Source: an uncultured Curvibacter sp.
GTDB lineage: Bacteria; Pseudomonadota; Gammaproteobacteria; Burkholderiales; Burkholderiaceae_C
Direction: 5' to 3'
Assembly (NCBI GenBank): GCA_903834975.1
Contig: CAILKX010000145.1
Coordinates: 1 to 34,567 of the forward strand
Length of the DNA: 34,567 bases
Positions 25,475-32,630 of this stretch are shown here, in pieces (the stretch's first letter is position 1; each line of letters begins with the position of its first letter). The notes beneath the pieces were generated by a model, which was given only the letters and a program-made list of their open reading frames with translations, did no database searches and was not told the DNA's origin. Position numbers and translations under genes: made by a program.

Positions 25475-25484
25475 ACCTCAAAAG

Positions 25485-25868
25485 TCAGCCGCACACAAAC
25501 AGGGTTTGCAAGGGTTGATCGCCCAACTGACGGCTGCAATGCCCGTGCACTTTGGGATCAAAGGTTTGCCCCGCCGGAAGCAGGTCCGCAGAGTAAAAAT
25601 GCTGGCCGGCCTCAAACACCCGCACGCTGCCGTCTTGCAGGCCAATTTCCATTTGGCCTTGCAAGATAAAGACCCACTGCGGGGCTTCGGTGCAATGAAA
25701 TTCACTGCGAAAACCCACCGGACTTTCACGCAATTGAAAGCCACTGCTGGACATCAAGGCGCTCAGGCGGGCTTGGGGCTTGCCCTCATTCAAGGCAACC
25801 GCCTCGGTTTTGAAACGGGCCACGCCTTGGTCATCGGTGAAGAGCACGGTCTTGATGAAATCACTCAT
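25485..25868 (-). CDS. Small cupin-domain protein
   Basis: 127-residue single-domain cupin (beta-barrel). Cupin motif 1 is represented by EFHCTEAPQWVFILQG (His58 and Glu61 as possible metal ligands) and motif 2 by FEAGQHFYSADLLPAG (His90). His108 and His110 follow. The motif spacing fits a cupin, but the exact metal set is not canonical, so catalysis is uncertain; it could be a binding or regulatory protein. It converges with the MDR oxidoreductase, whose stop is 10 nt away. It is divergent from a small CxxC protein, with starts only 48 bp apart, so the promoters must be very compact or overlap the genes. No clear Shine-Dalgarno site. Confidence 0.75.
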   Translation of the reverse strand: MSDFIKTVLFTDDQGVARFKTEAVALNEGKPQARLSALMSSSGFQLRESPVGFRSEFHCTEAPQWVFILQGQMEIGLQDGSVRVFEAGQHFYSADLLPAGQTFDPKVHGHCSRQLGDQPLQTLFVCG

Positions 25869-25916
25869 GGCTGAATTGCGTTAAAATAGACGGTTAAATT
25901 TGATTGCGAGATATTA

Positions 25917-26162
25917 ATGCCAAAAGACGTCGCTACCAACATCAGCCAAGACGGCTTGCGCTACAAATCACGGCCTACTGGGTCGCCCTTTGGTGAAACC
26001 GCCAGTCACTCCACCATGAGCTGCTTCAAGTGCGGCTTGCACAAATCCCGCGCTTTGGGTTCTTTCAAAAAGATGCTGGGCAAGAGCATGTTTGTTTGCT
26101 TTGATTGCAAGCCGGCCGCCCCCAAAGAAGCGCCTAAACCCGCTGCGGACACCCCCGCGTAA
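25917..26162 (+). CDS. Small CxxC/CxxC zinc-ribbon-like protein, function unknown
   Basis: 81-residue protein not assigned to a named family. It has two CxxC pairs, Cys36/Cys39 (SCFKCG) and Cys61/Cys64 (VCFDC), separated by 21 residues rich in Lys and Ser (HKSRALGSFKKMLGKS), a layout expected of a zinc ribbon. The tail (about 65-81) is Pro/Ala/Lys-rich. The basic inter-knuckle region suggests nucleic-acid or ribosome contact, which is inference. The start ATG has only a weak purine stretch upstream (GCGAG). I recall similar short Cys-pair proteins in related betaproteobacteria but cannot name a function. Confidence 0.7.
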   Translation: MPKDVATNISQDGLRYKSRPTGSPFGETASHSTMSCFKCGLHKSRALGSFKKMLGKSMFVCFDCKPAAPKEAPKPAADTPA

Positions 26163-26186
26163 GCACTTAACGGCACTGCACGTCAC

Positions 26187-26329
26187 AAAAAAAAGCACGC
26201 GGTGAGGCGTGCTTTAAAGGTCCCGGAAATCTCTATCACAGAGAGCTGGTTGCCATGAATTCACATTCATTCAACCAACGGAAACGATCTTAATTCTTGG
26301 AACCGATTCGGCCATAGGGACTTTCCCGC
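26187..26329 (-). ncRNA. Candidate structured RNA or structured 3' UTR after the Che operon
   Basis: The 143 nt between the last Che gene and its terminator can form several helices as minus-strand RNA. One is an 8-bp closing stem with one bulge (26216-26224 with 26317-26324). A long hairpin pairs 26247-26252 with 26272-26277 and 26255-26260 with 26265-26270, closed by a GUGA (GNRA-type) tetraloop. A 5-bp hairpin (26230-26234 with 26240-26244) has a GUGAU loop. The terminator hairpin completes it. The GNRA-type loop exists only in the minus-strand reading, agreeing with the terminator direction. I do not recognise a known RNA family. It could be a 3'-UTR-derived small RNA, an independent RNA, or only an RNA-stabilising tail. 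Confidence 0.4.
26192..26215 (-). terminator. Strong intrinsic terminator of the chemosensory transcript
   Basis: AAAGCACGC pairs perfectly with GCGTGCTTT around a 6-nt loop. Read leftward, the stem is followed directly by eight U residues (plus-strand A-tract 26187-26194), a canonical intrinsic terminator for minus-strand RNA. On the plus strand only three T follow, so it would stop the small CxxC gene less efficiently. Confidence 0.85.
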
Positions 26330-26779
26330 TTAGGGATTCATCGGATGGGACGCCTCAGGCACTGCTGCTTGAGACCCCGCCTGCGTGCCGAAATGAAGTC
26401 CTTTGATGAGCCGATAAACCTGCGTCACCCCGTCAGCGTCCAGGTAAATGGCATCGAAATACTGCCTCGTGGCCATCGGCACATGGGGCAACGGGCTCCA
26501 ATCAGCCGGGCTCAAATCGCGCAGTCGAATGACCTCGTCAACCTGCAGCATCACAGGCAAGGCCACTTGATCGCTACCGAACACCACCCCCATATCGGGC
26601 TTTGAAGCATCAAAGCCCAGAAAAGCGGCCAGATTCAAGGCCTTCAAGACCGTGTTGCGCCATTCGCAGTGGTCGCCCGCGCCGCTGTTGAGCTTGTCCA
26701 AAGACAAGACTTCATGAACGGCCAAAGCGTCCAACAACACATGGACGGGACCGGCGCGGACTTGAAGGTAAATCGCCAT
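26330..26779 (-). CDS. Divergent CheW-like protein (last gene of chemosensory cluster)
   Basis: 149 residues resembling a CheW/SH3-like coupling domain. It has an N-terminal strand AIYLQVRAGPVHVLLDALAVHEVL, then WRNTVLKALNLAAFLGF at the position of the CheW PVIDLxxxLG segment, then GVVFGSDQVALPVMLQVDEVIRL matching the usual vgllVDxVxeV. PLPHVPMATRQYFDAIYL and the terminal VYRLIKGL match the end of the fold. Conservation is weak, so this is a fold-level call. It begins 21 nt after the cheA stop with no Shine-Dalgarno site on its strand, so it may depend on coupling to cheA. It may link CheA to a receptor or act as an accessory scaffold. Confidence 0.65.
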   Translation of the reverse strand: MAIYLQVRAGPVHVLLDALAVHEVLSLDKLNSGAGDHCEWRNTVLKALNLAAFLGFDASKPDMGVVFGSDQVALPVMLQVDEVIRLRDLSPADWSPLPHVPMATRQYFDAIYLDADGVTQVYRLIKGLHFGTQAGSQAAVPEASHPMNP

Positions 26780-26800
26780 GGATCGGAGGCGTCTTAATGA

Positions 26801-29800
26801 TCAAGCCGACACATCGCTGGTTTCAGCCGACACGGGTTCGGCCTCCAACGCGGGTTTCTTGCTCGACCCTGTGGGCAATCGCATCTGACCTTGCACCTGG
26901 ACGTTTTCAGCCAATCGGTAGATGGCAGCGCCGTCCAAAATCAAGACCACACGACCGTCGCCCAAGATCGACGCGCCCCCCACGCCCGGCAAAGCCGACA
27001 AACGCGGATGGATGTCTTTGGTGAACAATTCCTGGCGACCCACAAATTCGCTGACCGAGACGCCCAAGGTGCGCTGACCGTCTGACAAAACCACGACGAA
27101 TCGGTGGTCGTCGTCGGCTTGGGCCGTGAAGCCCAAGAGTTCGTCCAGTCGAACGATCGGTAGGAAGTTGCCACGCAACAGAATGGCGGTGCGCCCCTTG
27201 ACGGTTTGCACATCGAAGTCGTTGATTTCAATCAACTCGGCCACATAGCGACCCGGGATGGCCAAGGTTTGTCCAGCGGTGTTGACCAGCAGCACTTCTT
27301 GCACAGCGGCCGACAGCGGCATTTGCATCGTGAAGGTGGAGCCACGACCGACTTCAGAGTCCAAATGAATTTGACCGCCCAAACGCATGACATTGGTGCG
27401 AACCACGTCCATGCCGACACCCCGTCCCGAGGTTTCGGTCACCACATCGGCGGTACTGAAACCGGCCCGGAAGATGAACTTCAGGACGTCTTCTTTGGAC
27501 AACTGATGGCTTTCCTCTTCCTTGATCAAACCGCGTTCAACGGCTTTGCGGCGAATGCGTTCGGGGTCCATGCCCTTGCCATCGTCGCTGACCTTGATCA
27601 AGATTCGGCTGCCCTGTTGTTCGGCTTGGATGCGGATGACCGCTTCTTCCGGTTTACCAGCGGCTTTGCGTTCTGCAGGCAGTTCGACACCGTGGTCGGC
27701 ACTGTTGCGCACCATGTGCAGCAAAGGATCGGCCAAAGATTCCACCATGGCCTTGTCGATCTTGACCTCTTGGCCCAACAGTTCCAAGCGAATTTGTTTG
27801 CCTTGCGCCTGCGCCAAGTCGCGCACCATGCGCGGGAAACGCTTGAACACCATTTCAACCGGCACGACCCGCAAGCCCATCACGCTGTCTTGCAAGCGCG
27901 ACAAAGCCCCTTGAATCAAGGCATCGGTTTCTTGCAGTCGGCGACCTTGTTCGTCGATCAATTCGAGCAACTTTTGCAGCAAACTGGTCTGAGCGCTGTC
28001 CAGGTTGGTGCTGTCGGTGTCACGGCGCAACGTCATGGCCATGTCTCGCAAACGCTGGTCGGCAATGACGTGGGCCAACTGGCCACGCACCAAAACCATC
28101 TCACCAATTTGATTCATGAACTGGTCGAGCATTTCGCCCGGCACACGAATCACATTGGTGGAAGGCGGCGCGGCGGCGGCTTTGCCAGGCGCACCGGGCT
28201 TGGCTTCTGCTTTGGCTTTGGGCGCCGCTGCTGCCGCGCCTCCGGCTGCCGCAGCGGGCTTGGCTGTGCTGGCGATGTTTTGGCCCAACTGGGCTTTGAA
28301 CTGAATCAGCTTTTGAGCGGGGTCAATGGCTTTCAATTCCGTTTCGATGGTCGGACGATCGGCTTTGGAGATGAACAACATCTCGTACCAGCTGGTCTCG
28401 TCGACAAACACCGAACGGTTGGTGATGACACTGCCGCTCTTTTGCAACCACACCACAAAGGCGCCGGCGATGTTTTCATCCGACTCCAAGTGGGCCATGA
28501 TCAAGTAAGCGTTCGCGCCTTCTTGAATCAATTCCATCAATTCACGCGCATTGTCGGGCGACAACAACTCGGCCAACTCGGGCGGAATTTCCAACTTGGC
28601 GACAAAATTGCGAACCGCATCGGCGGGGGTTTCGCCCGTTTTGTCGTTGCCCCAAAGGTACTCCTTCATCCGTTGACCCAAGCGCTGGTATTGCGATTTG
28701 AAGGCCGGCTGGGTCAATGGGGTCTTGTGGGAACTGCCTGCCAACTCTTTGATGAAGGCAATGGAGTCGCGGGTTAACTGAATCACTTCGCTGTAAATGG
28801 CCAGCTGACGGCGAGCTGCGCGGGCGTAAGCGTCCACGAAAAGCAGTGGCAAATCCAGATGCATGTCTGGATAGAGCGAAGTTAAGTAGGAATTAACGCG
28901 GGAAAATTGCTGCGAGATGGCGTCGGCCATGTCTTCATCAGACAAATCAGCACGGGACTCGAGCACATCCAGATTGCCGACAATATCGGCCAATAAATCT
29001 TCGAGGTTTTCACGCAAGGTGAGTGACAACAATTTGGCCAGCGATTCGCCGCCCAAATCAGAGCCCGTGGTCTCGCCCAAAGCCGTCAAGTCACTCAAAA
29101 AGGAGACGACGTGGTCCACCAGTTTTTCAGCACTTTCGAGCGAAAAGGTTTCAGACGAAGGCAGTGAGTCAATGATGTTGTTGATGCGCTGGGTAATGCC
29201 GGCATAACCCAGCTTGGTCGAGGCCTTGACCATCCAACCCAAAGGGCCGCGAATGTCATTGGCCACCGCCAAAATTTGAGCAGTCGGTGCCTTGGCGGCA
29301 ATGGAGGAAGCCAACTGTTCCAAAATGGGCACGCCATTGCGCACCAATCGCAAAAACACCTCTTGTCCGCTGGCCTTCGAGTCACCCAATTTGGACGGCG
29401 CGGCCGGTTGCGTGGGCACAGGCACTTTGCTGCTGGCGGCAGAAGTCGTGGCGGACGTCGTGGCGGTGGGTGCCGACGAGGCAGCGGGGGTGGCTTCCGA
29501 GGCGGACTCTGTCGTCTCCGTCACCCCGCTCGCAGCCGACTCGGGCACGGCCTCAGCGGCGGTGACCGGTGAGCCGCTGGCGGCGCTCTTGAAGGCCTGC
29601 TCCAGCTCTTTCACCAAGGCGGCGGGTTTTTCGCCATCTGTGCGCTCAGCCACCGCCAAGTCGCGCAAGGCCTTGATGGAGTCCAAGGAGCGCAACAGCA
29701 AATCGACGGCGGCTTTGTTCAGCTCGGTGGTGCCATCGCGCACCAGACCCAGCAAGTCTTCAGCCCGGTGGGTGACCGATTCCAAGGCCCCAAGCTCCAT

Positions 29801-29971
29801 CACACGGCTCAAGCCTTTGAGCGAGTGGAAAGCCCGAAACAGGGTAGAAATTTCGTCGGCGCTCAGCTCGGTCGCGTCGGCCTTGACCAACAACGACTCG
29901 ATGCCTTCTATGTGTTCTTCGGTTTCAACCGCAAACTGCGCCCATATCGTCTCGATAAAGTCATCTGACAT
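26801..29971 (-). CDS. cheA: Chemosensory histidine kinase CheA, extended form
   Basis: Kinase that autophosphorylates and feeds CheY/CheB-type receivers, 1056 residues against about 650 in E. coli. An N-terminal Hpt domain has phospho-acceptor His49 (FRAFHSLKG), followed by an Ala/Ser/Thr/Glu-rich linker (130-200). A second helical region (about 203-300) resembles an Hpt bundle but lacks the histidine. A largely helical segment of unknown role covers about 310-480, and an alpha/beta region (about 480-560) could be a P2-like domain. An Ala-rich linker (567-603) precedes dimerisation helices (about 606-715). The ATPase domain has Asn756 (HMVRNSADHG), DDGKGMD (796-802) and GRGVGMD (849-855). 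The C-terminal CheW-like domain (about 885-1020) is followed by a short tail. The start ATG has AGGAG 5 nt upstream. No C-terminal receiver is present. Confidence 0.93.
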   Translation of the reverse strand: MSDDFIETIWAQFAVETEEHIEGIESLLVKADATELSADEISTLFRAFHSLKGLSRVMELGALESVTHRAEDLLGLVRDGTTELNKAAVDLLLRSLDSIKALRDLAVAERTDGEKPAALVKELEQAFKSAASGSPVTAAEAVPESAASGVTETTESASEATPAASSAPTATTSATTSAASSKVPVPTQPAAPSKLGDSKASGQEVFLRLVRNGVPILEQLASSIAAKAPTAQILAVANDIRGPLGWMVKASTKLGYAGITQRINNIIDSLPSSETFSLESAEKLVDHVVSFLSDLTALGETTGSDLGGESLAKLLSLTLRENLEDLLADIVGNLDVLESRADLSDEDMADAISQQFSRVNSYLTSLYPDMHLDLPLLFVDAYARAARRQLAIYSEVIQLTRDSIAFIKELAGSSHKTPLTQPAFKSQYQRLGQRMKEYLWGNDKTGETPADAVRNFVAKLEIPPELAELLSPDNARELMELIQEGANAYLIMAHLESDENIAGAFVVWLQKSGSVITNRSVFVDETSWYEMLFISKADRPTIETELKAIDPAQKLIQFKAQLGQNIASTAKPAAAAGGAAAAAPKAKAEAKPGAPGKAAAAPPSTNVIRVPGEMLDQFMNQIGEMVLVRGQLAHVIADQRLRDMAMTLRRDTDSTNLDSAQTSLLQKLLELIDEQGRRLQETDALIQGALSRLQDSVMGLRVVPVEMVFKRFPRMVRDLAQAQGKQIRLELLGQEVKIDKAMVESLADPLLHMVRNSADHGVELPAERKAAGKPEEAVIRIQAEQQGSRILIKVSDDGKGMDPERIRRKAVERGLIKEEESHQLSKEDVLKFIFRAGFSTADVVTETSGRGVGMDVVRTNVMRLGGQIHLDSEVGRGSTFTMQMPLSAAVQEVLLVNTAGQTLAIPGRYVAELIEINDFDVQTVKGRTAILLRGNFLPIVRLDELLGFTAQADDDHRFVVVLSDGQRTLGVSVSEFVGRQELFTKDIHPRLSALPGVGGASILGDGRVVLILDGAAIYRLAENVQVQGQMRLPTGSSKKPALEAEPVSAETSDVSA

Positions 29972-29992
29972 GAAGACTCCTGGTGGACGACC

Positions 29993-30397
29993 TTATAGGC
30001 CGAGAACTTTGCGGGTCGCTGTCACAATTTCATGGCCTTTTTTGGCGTTCAAGTCCAAGCTCATGGCGCCAGAGGGCTTCGCAATGACTTCGGCAGCACC
30101 CAATTTACGGGCTTCCAAAGCTTGAGGCGAACCCGTTTGGGCCACAGACGACACAATGATCACCGGCACATTGCTCAAGAGACGCAGTCGCTTCAAGCAC
30201 TCAATGCCGTCCATGTGGGGCATTTCAATGTCGAGCAAAACCAAATCCGGGTTCAATTCCTTGACGTTCTGCAAGGCTTCCAAGCCGTTGGTGGCTTCAC
30301 CCACGACATTCAGATCAGGATCCGCCGTGATGATGCCTCGCAACAAAGCACGCATGACGAAAGAGTCATCAACAATCAGGATATTTTTTTTGGCCAT
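29993..30397 (-). CDS. Stand-alone receiver (CheY-like, CheB-type sequence)
   Basis: 134-residue single receiver domain. The acidic pair Asp10-Asp11 (IVDDS), phospho-acceptor Asp56 (LLDIEMPHMDG), Ser83/Ser84 (IVSSVA) and Lys107 (AKPSG) are present. LDIEMPHMDGIECLK and the AKPSG ending resemble the receiver of CheB more than classical CheY. The ATG at 30397 gives MAKKNILIVDDSFVMR with an upstream AGGTGA. The open frame continues 54 codons upstream into cheB, but that extension has no receiver features. It lies between cheB and cheA, so it is probably a direct phosphorylation target of this CheA. Its output partner is unknown: flagellar motor, pilus motor, cyclase or phosphate sink. I therefore withhold cheY. 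Confidence 0.88.
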   Translation of the reverse strand: MAKKNILIVDDSFVMRALLRGIITADPDLNVVGEATNGLEALQNVKELNPDLVLLDIEMPHMDGIECLKRLRLLSNVPVIIVSSVAQTGSPQALEARKLGAAEVIAKPSGAMSLDLNAKKGHEIVTATRKVLGL

Positions 30398-30414
30398 GGA
30401 GTCACCTAAACAAA

Positions 30415-31584
30415 TCAAGCAAAAAACGAAGGGATTTTGACAGAAGACGGCGCCTGTCCCGCTAAGCGAGCCAAACGAACGCCCAAATCGTGGGGGTTCA
30501 AAACAGCGGATGCCAATCCGGCATTGATCACAGAGGACGGCATGCCGTCCACAATACAACTGCTGGGTTCTTGCGCCAGCACCGCACAGCCTTTGCGCTG
30601 CACCAAGTCTTTGGCGCCTTGCATACCGTCGCTGCCCATGCCGGTCATGACAACCGCCACCAAGTTGCCACTGACGGAGGCGGCTGAACGGAACAACACA
30701 TCGGCATTCGGGTGGATCGGGGCGTCGGGTTGGGTGCGTTCATACAACATCATTTTGCCGGGGAAAGGCTCACGCACCACAGCGTCGGTCCCGCCTTTGA
30801 TGATGACCACCATGCCAGGCTTCAATTGCATGCCGTCGGTGCTTTCCACCACGTCCAAGCCCGTTTCAGAGCGCAAATGCAACGCAAAGCCACTGGTGAA
30901 CATGGGCGGCATGTGCTGCGCCACGATCATCGGGCAGGCCAAACGGCCCATGGCCTTTAACGTTTGGGGCAACGTGGCCGGGCCGCCTGTCGATATACCC
31001 AAGACCACCAAGCCCGGGTTGGGCTGGGCATCCACTTTGCGCATCGCCACGGGAATCGAGGGGTCGATGGGCGCGCCATGGTGACCATTGAAACCTGCGC
31101 TTGTCGCGGGTCTATAGGGCGTTTGACCGTTGGGTTGATCGCCAAGCGAGGCCGACCCAGCACCTCGGTTGATCAAGGCAAGACGGGCTTTTTTCTTGGC
31201 CCAAAACTGCAACTTCTCCACCAACTCTTCACCGATTTTGACGATGTCGAGTTGCACAAAAGAAGATTTTTTGGCGATGAAGTCGACCGCGCCCAACTCC
31301 AAGGCCTTGATGGTGGTGACCGAGTTTCGTTCGGTCAAACTGCTCAACATGATGATCGGAGTGGGCGTGCGCGCCATGATTTGGCGAGTCGCTTCCAAAC
31401 CGTCCATGACGGGCATTTCAACGTCCATGGTGATGACGTCAGGACGGAGCTGCTCGCACATCTCCACACACATCTGTCCGGTTTTGGCTTCCCCCACGAC
31501 TTGAATGTCGGGGTTGCCCTCCACCATTTTCCGGATGGCGATCCGCATGAAAGCGGAGTCATCCGAAATCAACAGCTTGATCAT
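30415..31584 (-). CDS. cheB: Chemotaxis protein-glutamate methylesterase CheB
   Basis: Two-domain response regulator that demethylates and deamidates receptor glutamates. It has 389 residues from the ATG at 31584. The receiver has Asp8-Asp9 (ISDDS) and phospho-acceptor Asp54 (TMDVEMPVMDG). The switch-lysine region reads AKKSS, not the usual AKPS. A linker (about 135-190) joins it to the methylesterase domain with catalytic Ser198 (GISTGGP), His224 (AQHMPPMFT) and Asp319 (MTGMGSDG), spaced as in E. coli CheB. The ATG overlaps the cheR stop by 4 nt (ATGA). A TTG nine codons upstream is in frame but less likely; AAGG lies 8 nt from the ATG. The presence of CheR and CheB implies a methylated receptor somewhere in the genome. 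Confidence 0.95.
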   Translation of the reverse strand: MIKLLISDDSAFMRIAIRKMVEGNPDIQVVGEAKTGQMCVEMCEQLRPDVITMDVEMPVMDGLEATRQIMARTPTPIIMLSSLTERNSVTTIKALELGAVDFIAKKSSFVQLDIVKIGEELVEKLQFWAKKKARLALINRGAGSASLGDQPNGQTPYRPATSAGFNGHHGAPIDPSIPVAMRKVDAQPNPGLVVLGISTGGPATLPQTLKAMGRLACPMIVAQHMPPMFTSGFALHLRSETGLDVVESTDGMQLKPGMVVIIKGGTDAVVREPFPGKMMLYERTQPDAPIHPNADVLFRSAASVSGNLVAVVMTGMGSDGMQGAKDLVQRKGCAVLAQEPSSCIVDGMPSSVINAGLASAVLNPHDLGVRLARLAGQAPSSVKIPSFFA

Positions 31585-32609
31585 AGGGGAACCTTGTTTC
31601 TGACGTACCAAGGTCCACCGCGTCCCAGACGCGATTCAAAATAATCAGTGGCCAACAATTGCACCGAGGCGCCCATCACCAAGACACCGCCAGGCGACAT
31701 GGCGCGCGCCAACATTTTTTGCACGGCAAGCTTCACCGTGTCGTCAAAATAAATCAACACATTGCGGCAGAAAATCAAGTCCATGCCCGAAACGGGTGGG
31801 CGCGCATTCATCAAGTTAAAGCGTTCAAAACGAGCGTATTGACGCACCCAGTCTTTGATGCGGAAGTAATTGACGCCTTGCATGGCGCCCCCCGCCGGCA
31901 TGTCCACCGTTTCAAACATTGCGCGCCAATGTTGCGGCAAATTACGGAACGAGCCCATGCCCAAATCGCCGTAAACCCCTTCGCGCGCTGTCCGCAAGGC
32001 TTGGTTGGAAATATCGGTCCCCAACACATACAAACCCCAGCCCTTGGTGGGTGAAATTCGACCCTCCGACTGAGCCGCTTTGCCCGCCTGCATCAGGCCT
32101 TTCAAGCAGATGTAGGCCAGGTCATACACCTCTTCACCGGTGGAGCTGGCGGCGGACCAAACTTGCAACTGTTGATGGCTTTCACGTGACGCGATCAAGC
32201 TGGGCAAGACGTCGTTGGTCACCATTTCCATCAAATCAGGGTCGCGGCAGAAATAGGTTTCATGCACCGTCAAGTTTTCGACCAAGGATTGCCACTCGGC
32301 GTGTTCCGAGGTGCAGGTGTTCATGGAGCTGACCCAGTCTCGCAAAATATTGACCGGCATGTCTTTCAAAATGCGGGCCAATTTGCGTTCAACCAAGCTG
32401 CCTGACTTGATGCCAAAGCGCGTTTCCACGCCCAACATCAGTTGGTTGATCAAGCCGGCTTGGTCGTCAGAGCCAATTCGGGCGGGCGCAGTGGCCGAAG
32501 CACCCAGGCCGCTCAGCCCCGCAGGACGCATGGCTTGACTCGCGCCGACCGCACTCTTGACGGCCGCTTGCATCTGGGCAATCAGATCATCGACGTTGTC
32601 TTTACTCAA
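31581..32609 (-). CDS. cheR: Chemotaxis protein methyltransferase CheR, TTG start
   Basis: SAM-dependent methyltransferase acting on receptor glutamates, 342 residues. The all-alpha N-terminal domain covers about residues 50-115. It is followed by LTVHETYFCRD, the CheR NETxFFR-like motif with His in place of Asn. The SAM motif is WSAASSTGEEVYDLA, then GTDISNQALRTAREGVY and FCRNVLIYFDD. An extra N-terminal segment of about 45 residues (Ala/Gly/Ser-rich) precedes the family domain. The start is a TTG at 32609, supported by AAGGA (plus-strand 32616-32620) at a 6-nt spacing. Alternative ATG codons at residues 13 and 27 lie within that N-terminal extension. It overlaps cheB by 4 nt and follows the triple-CheW gene by 21 nt. 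Confidence 0.94.
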   Translation of the reverse strand: MSKDNVDDLIAQMQAAVKSAVGASQAMRPAGLSGLGASATAPARIGSDDQAGLINQLMLGVETRFGIKSGSLVERKLARILKDMPVNILRDWVSSMNTCTSEHAEWQSLVENLTVHETYFCRDPDLMEMVTNDVLPSLIASRESHQQLQVWSAASSTGEEVYDLAYICLKGLMQAGKAAQSEGRISPTKGWGLYVLGTDISNQALRTAREGVYGDLGMGSFRNLPQHWRAMFETVDMPAGGAMQGVNYFRIKDWVRQYARFERFNLMNARPPVSGMDLIFCRNVLIYFDDTVKLAVQKMLARAMSPGGVLVMGASVQLLATDYFESRLGRGGPWYVRNKVPL

Positions 32610-32615
32610 AATCTG

Positions 32616-32620
32616 TCCTT
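32616..32620 (-). promoter_or_regulatory. Shine-Dalgarno site supporting the TTG start of cheR
   Basis: AAGGA on the minus strand lies 6 nt before the TTG at 32609, in the short gap after the triple-CheW gene. The next in-frame ATG (12 codons on) has no comparable site. Confidence 0.6.
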
Positions 32621-32630
32621 GCTAGCGTGA

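Noticed and set aside
26163-26329. 6S RNA, SRP RNA, tmRNA, tRNA or a known riboswitch in this gap
   Set aside because: None of the conserved cores I know for these families is present, and the position is after, not before, the operon.
27206-28777. Long open frame (523 codons) opposite cheA
   Set aside because: His/Gln/Phe-rich translation typical of antisense of GC-ending codons; no domain, and cheA is intact.
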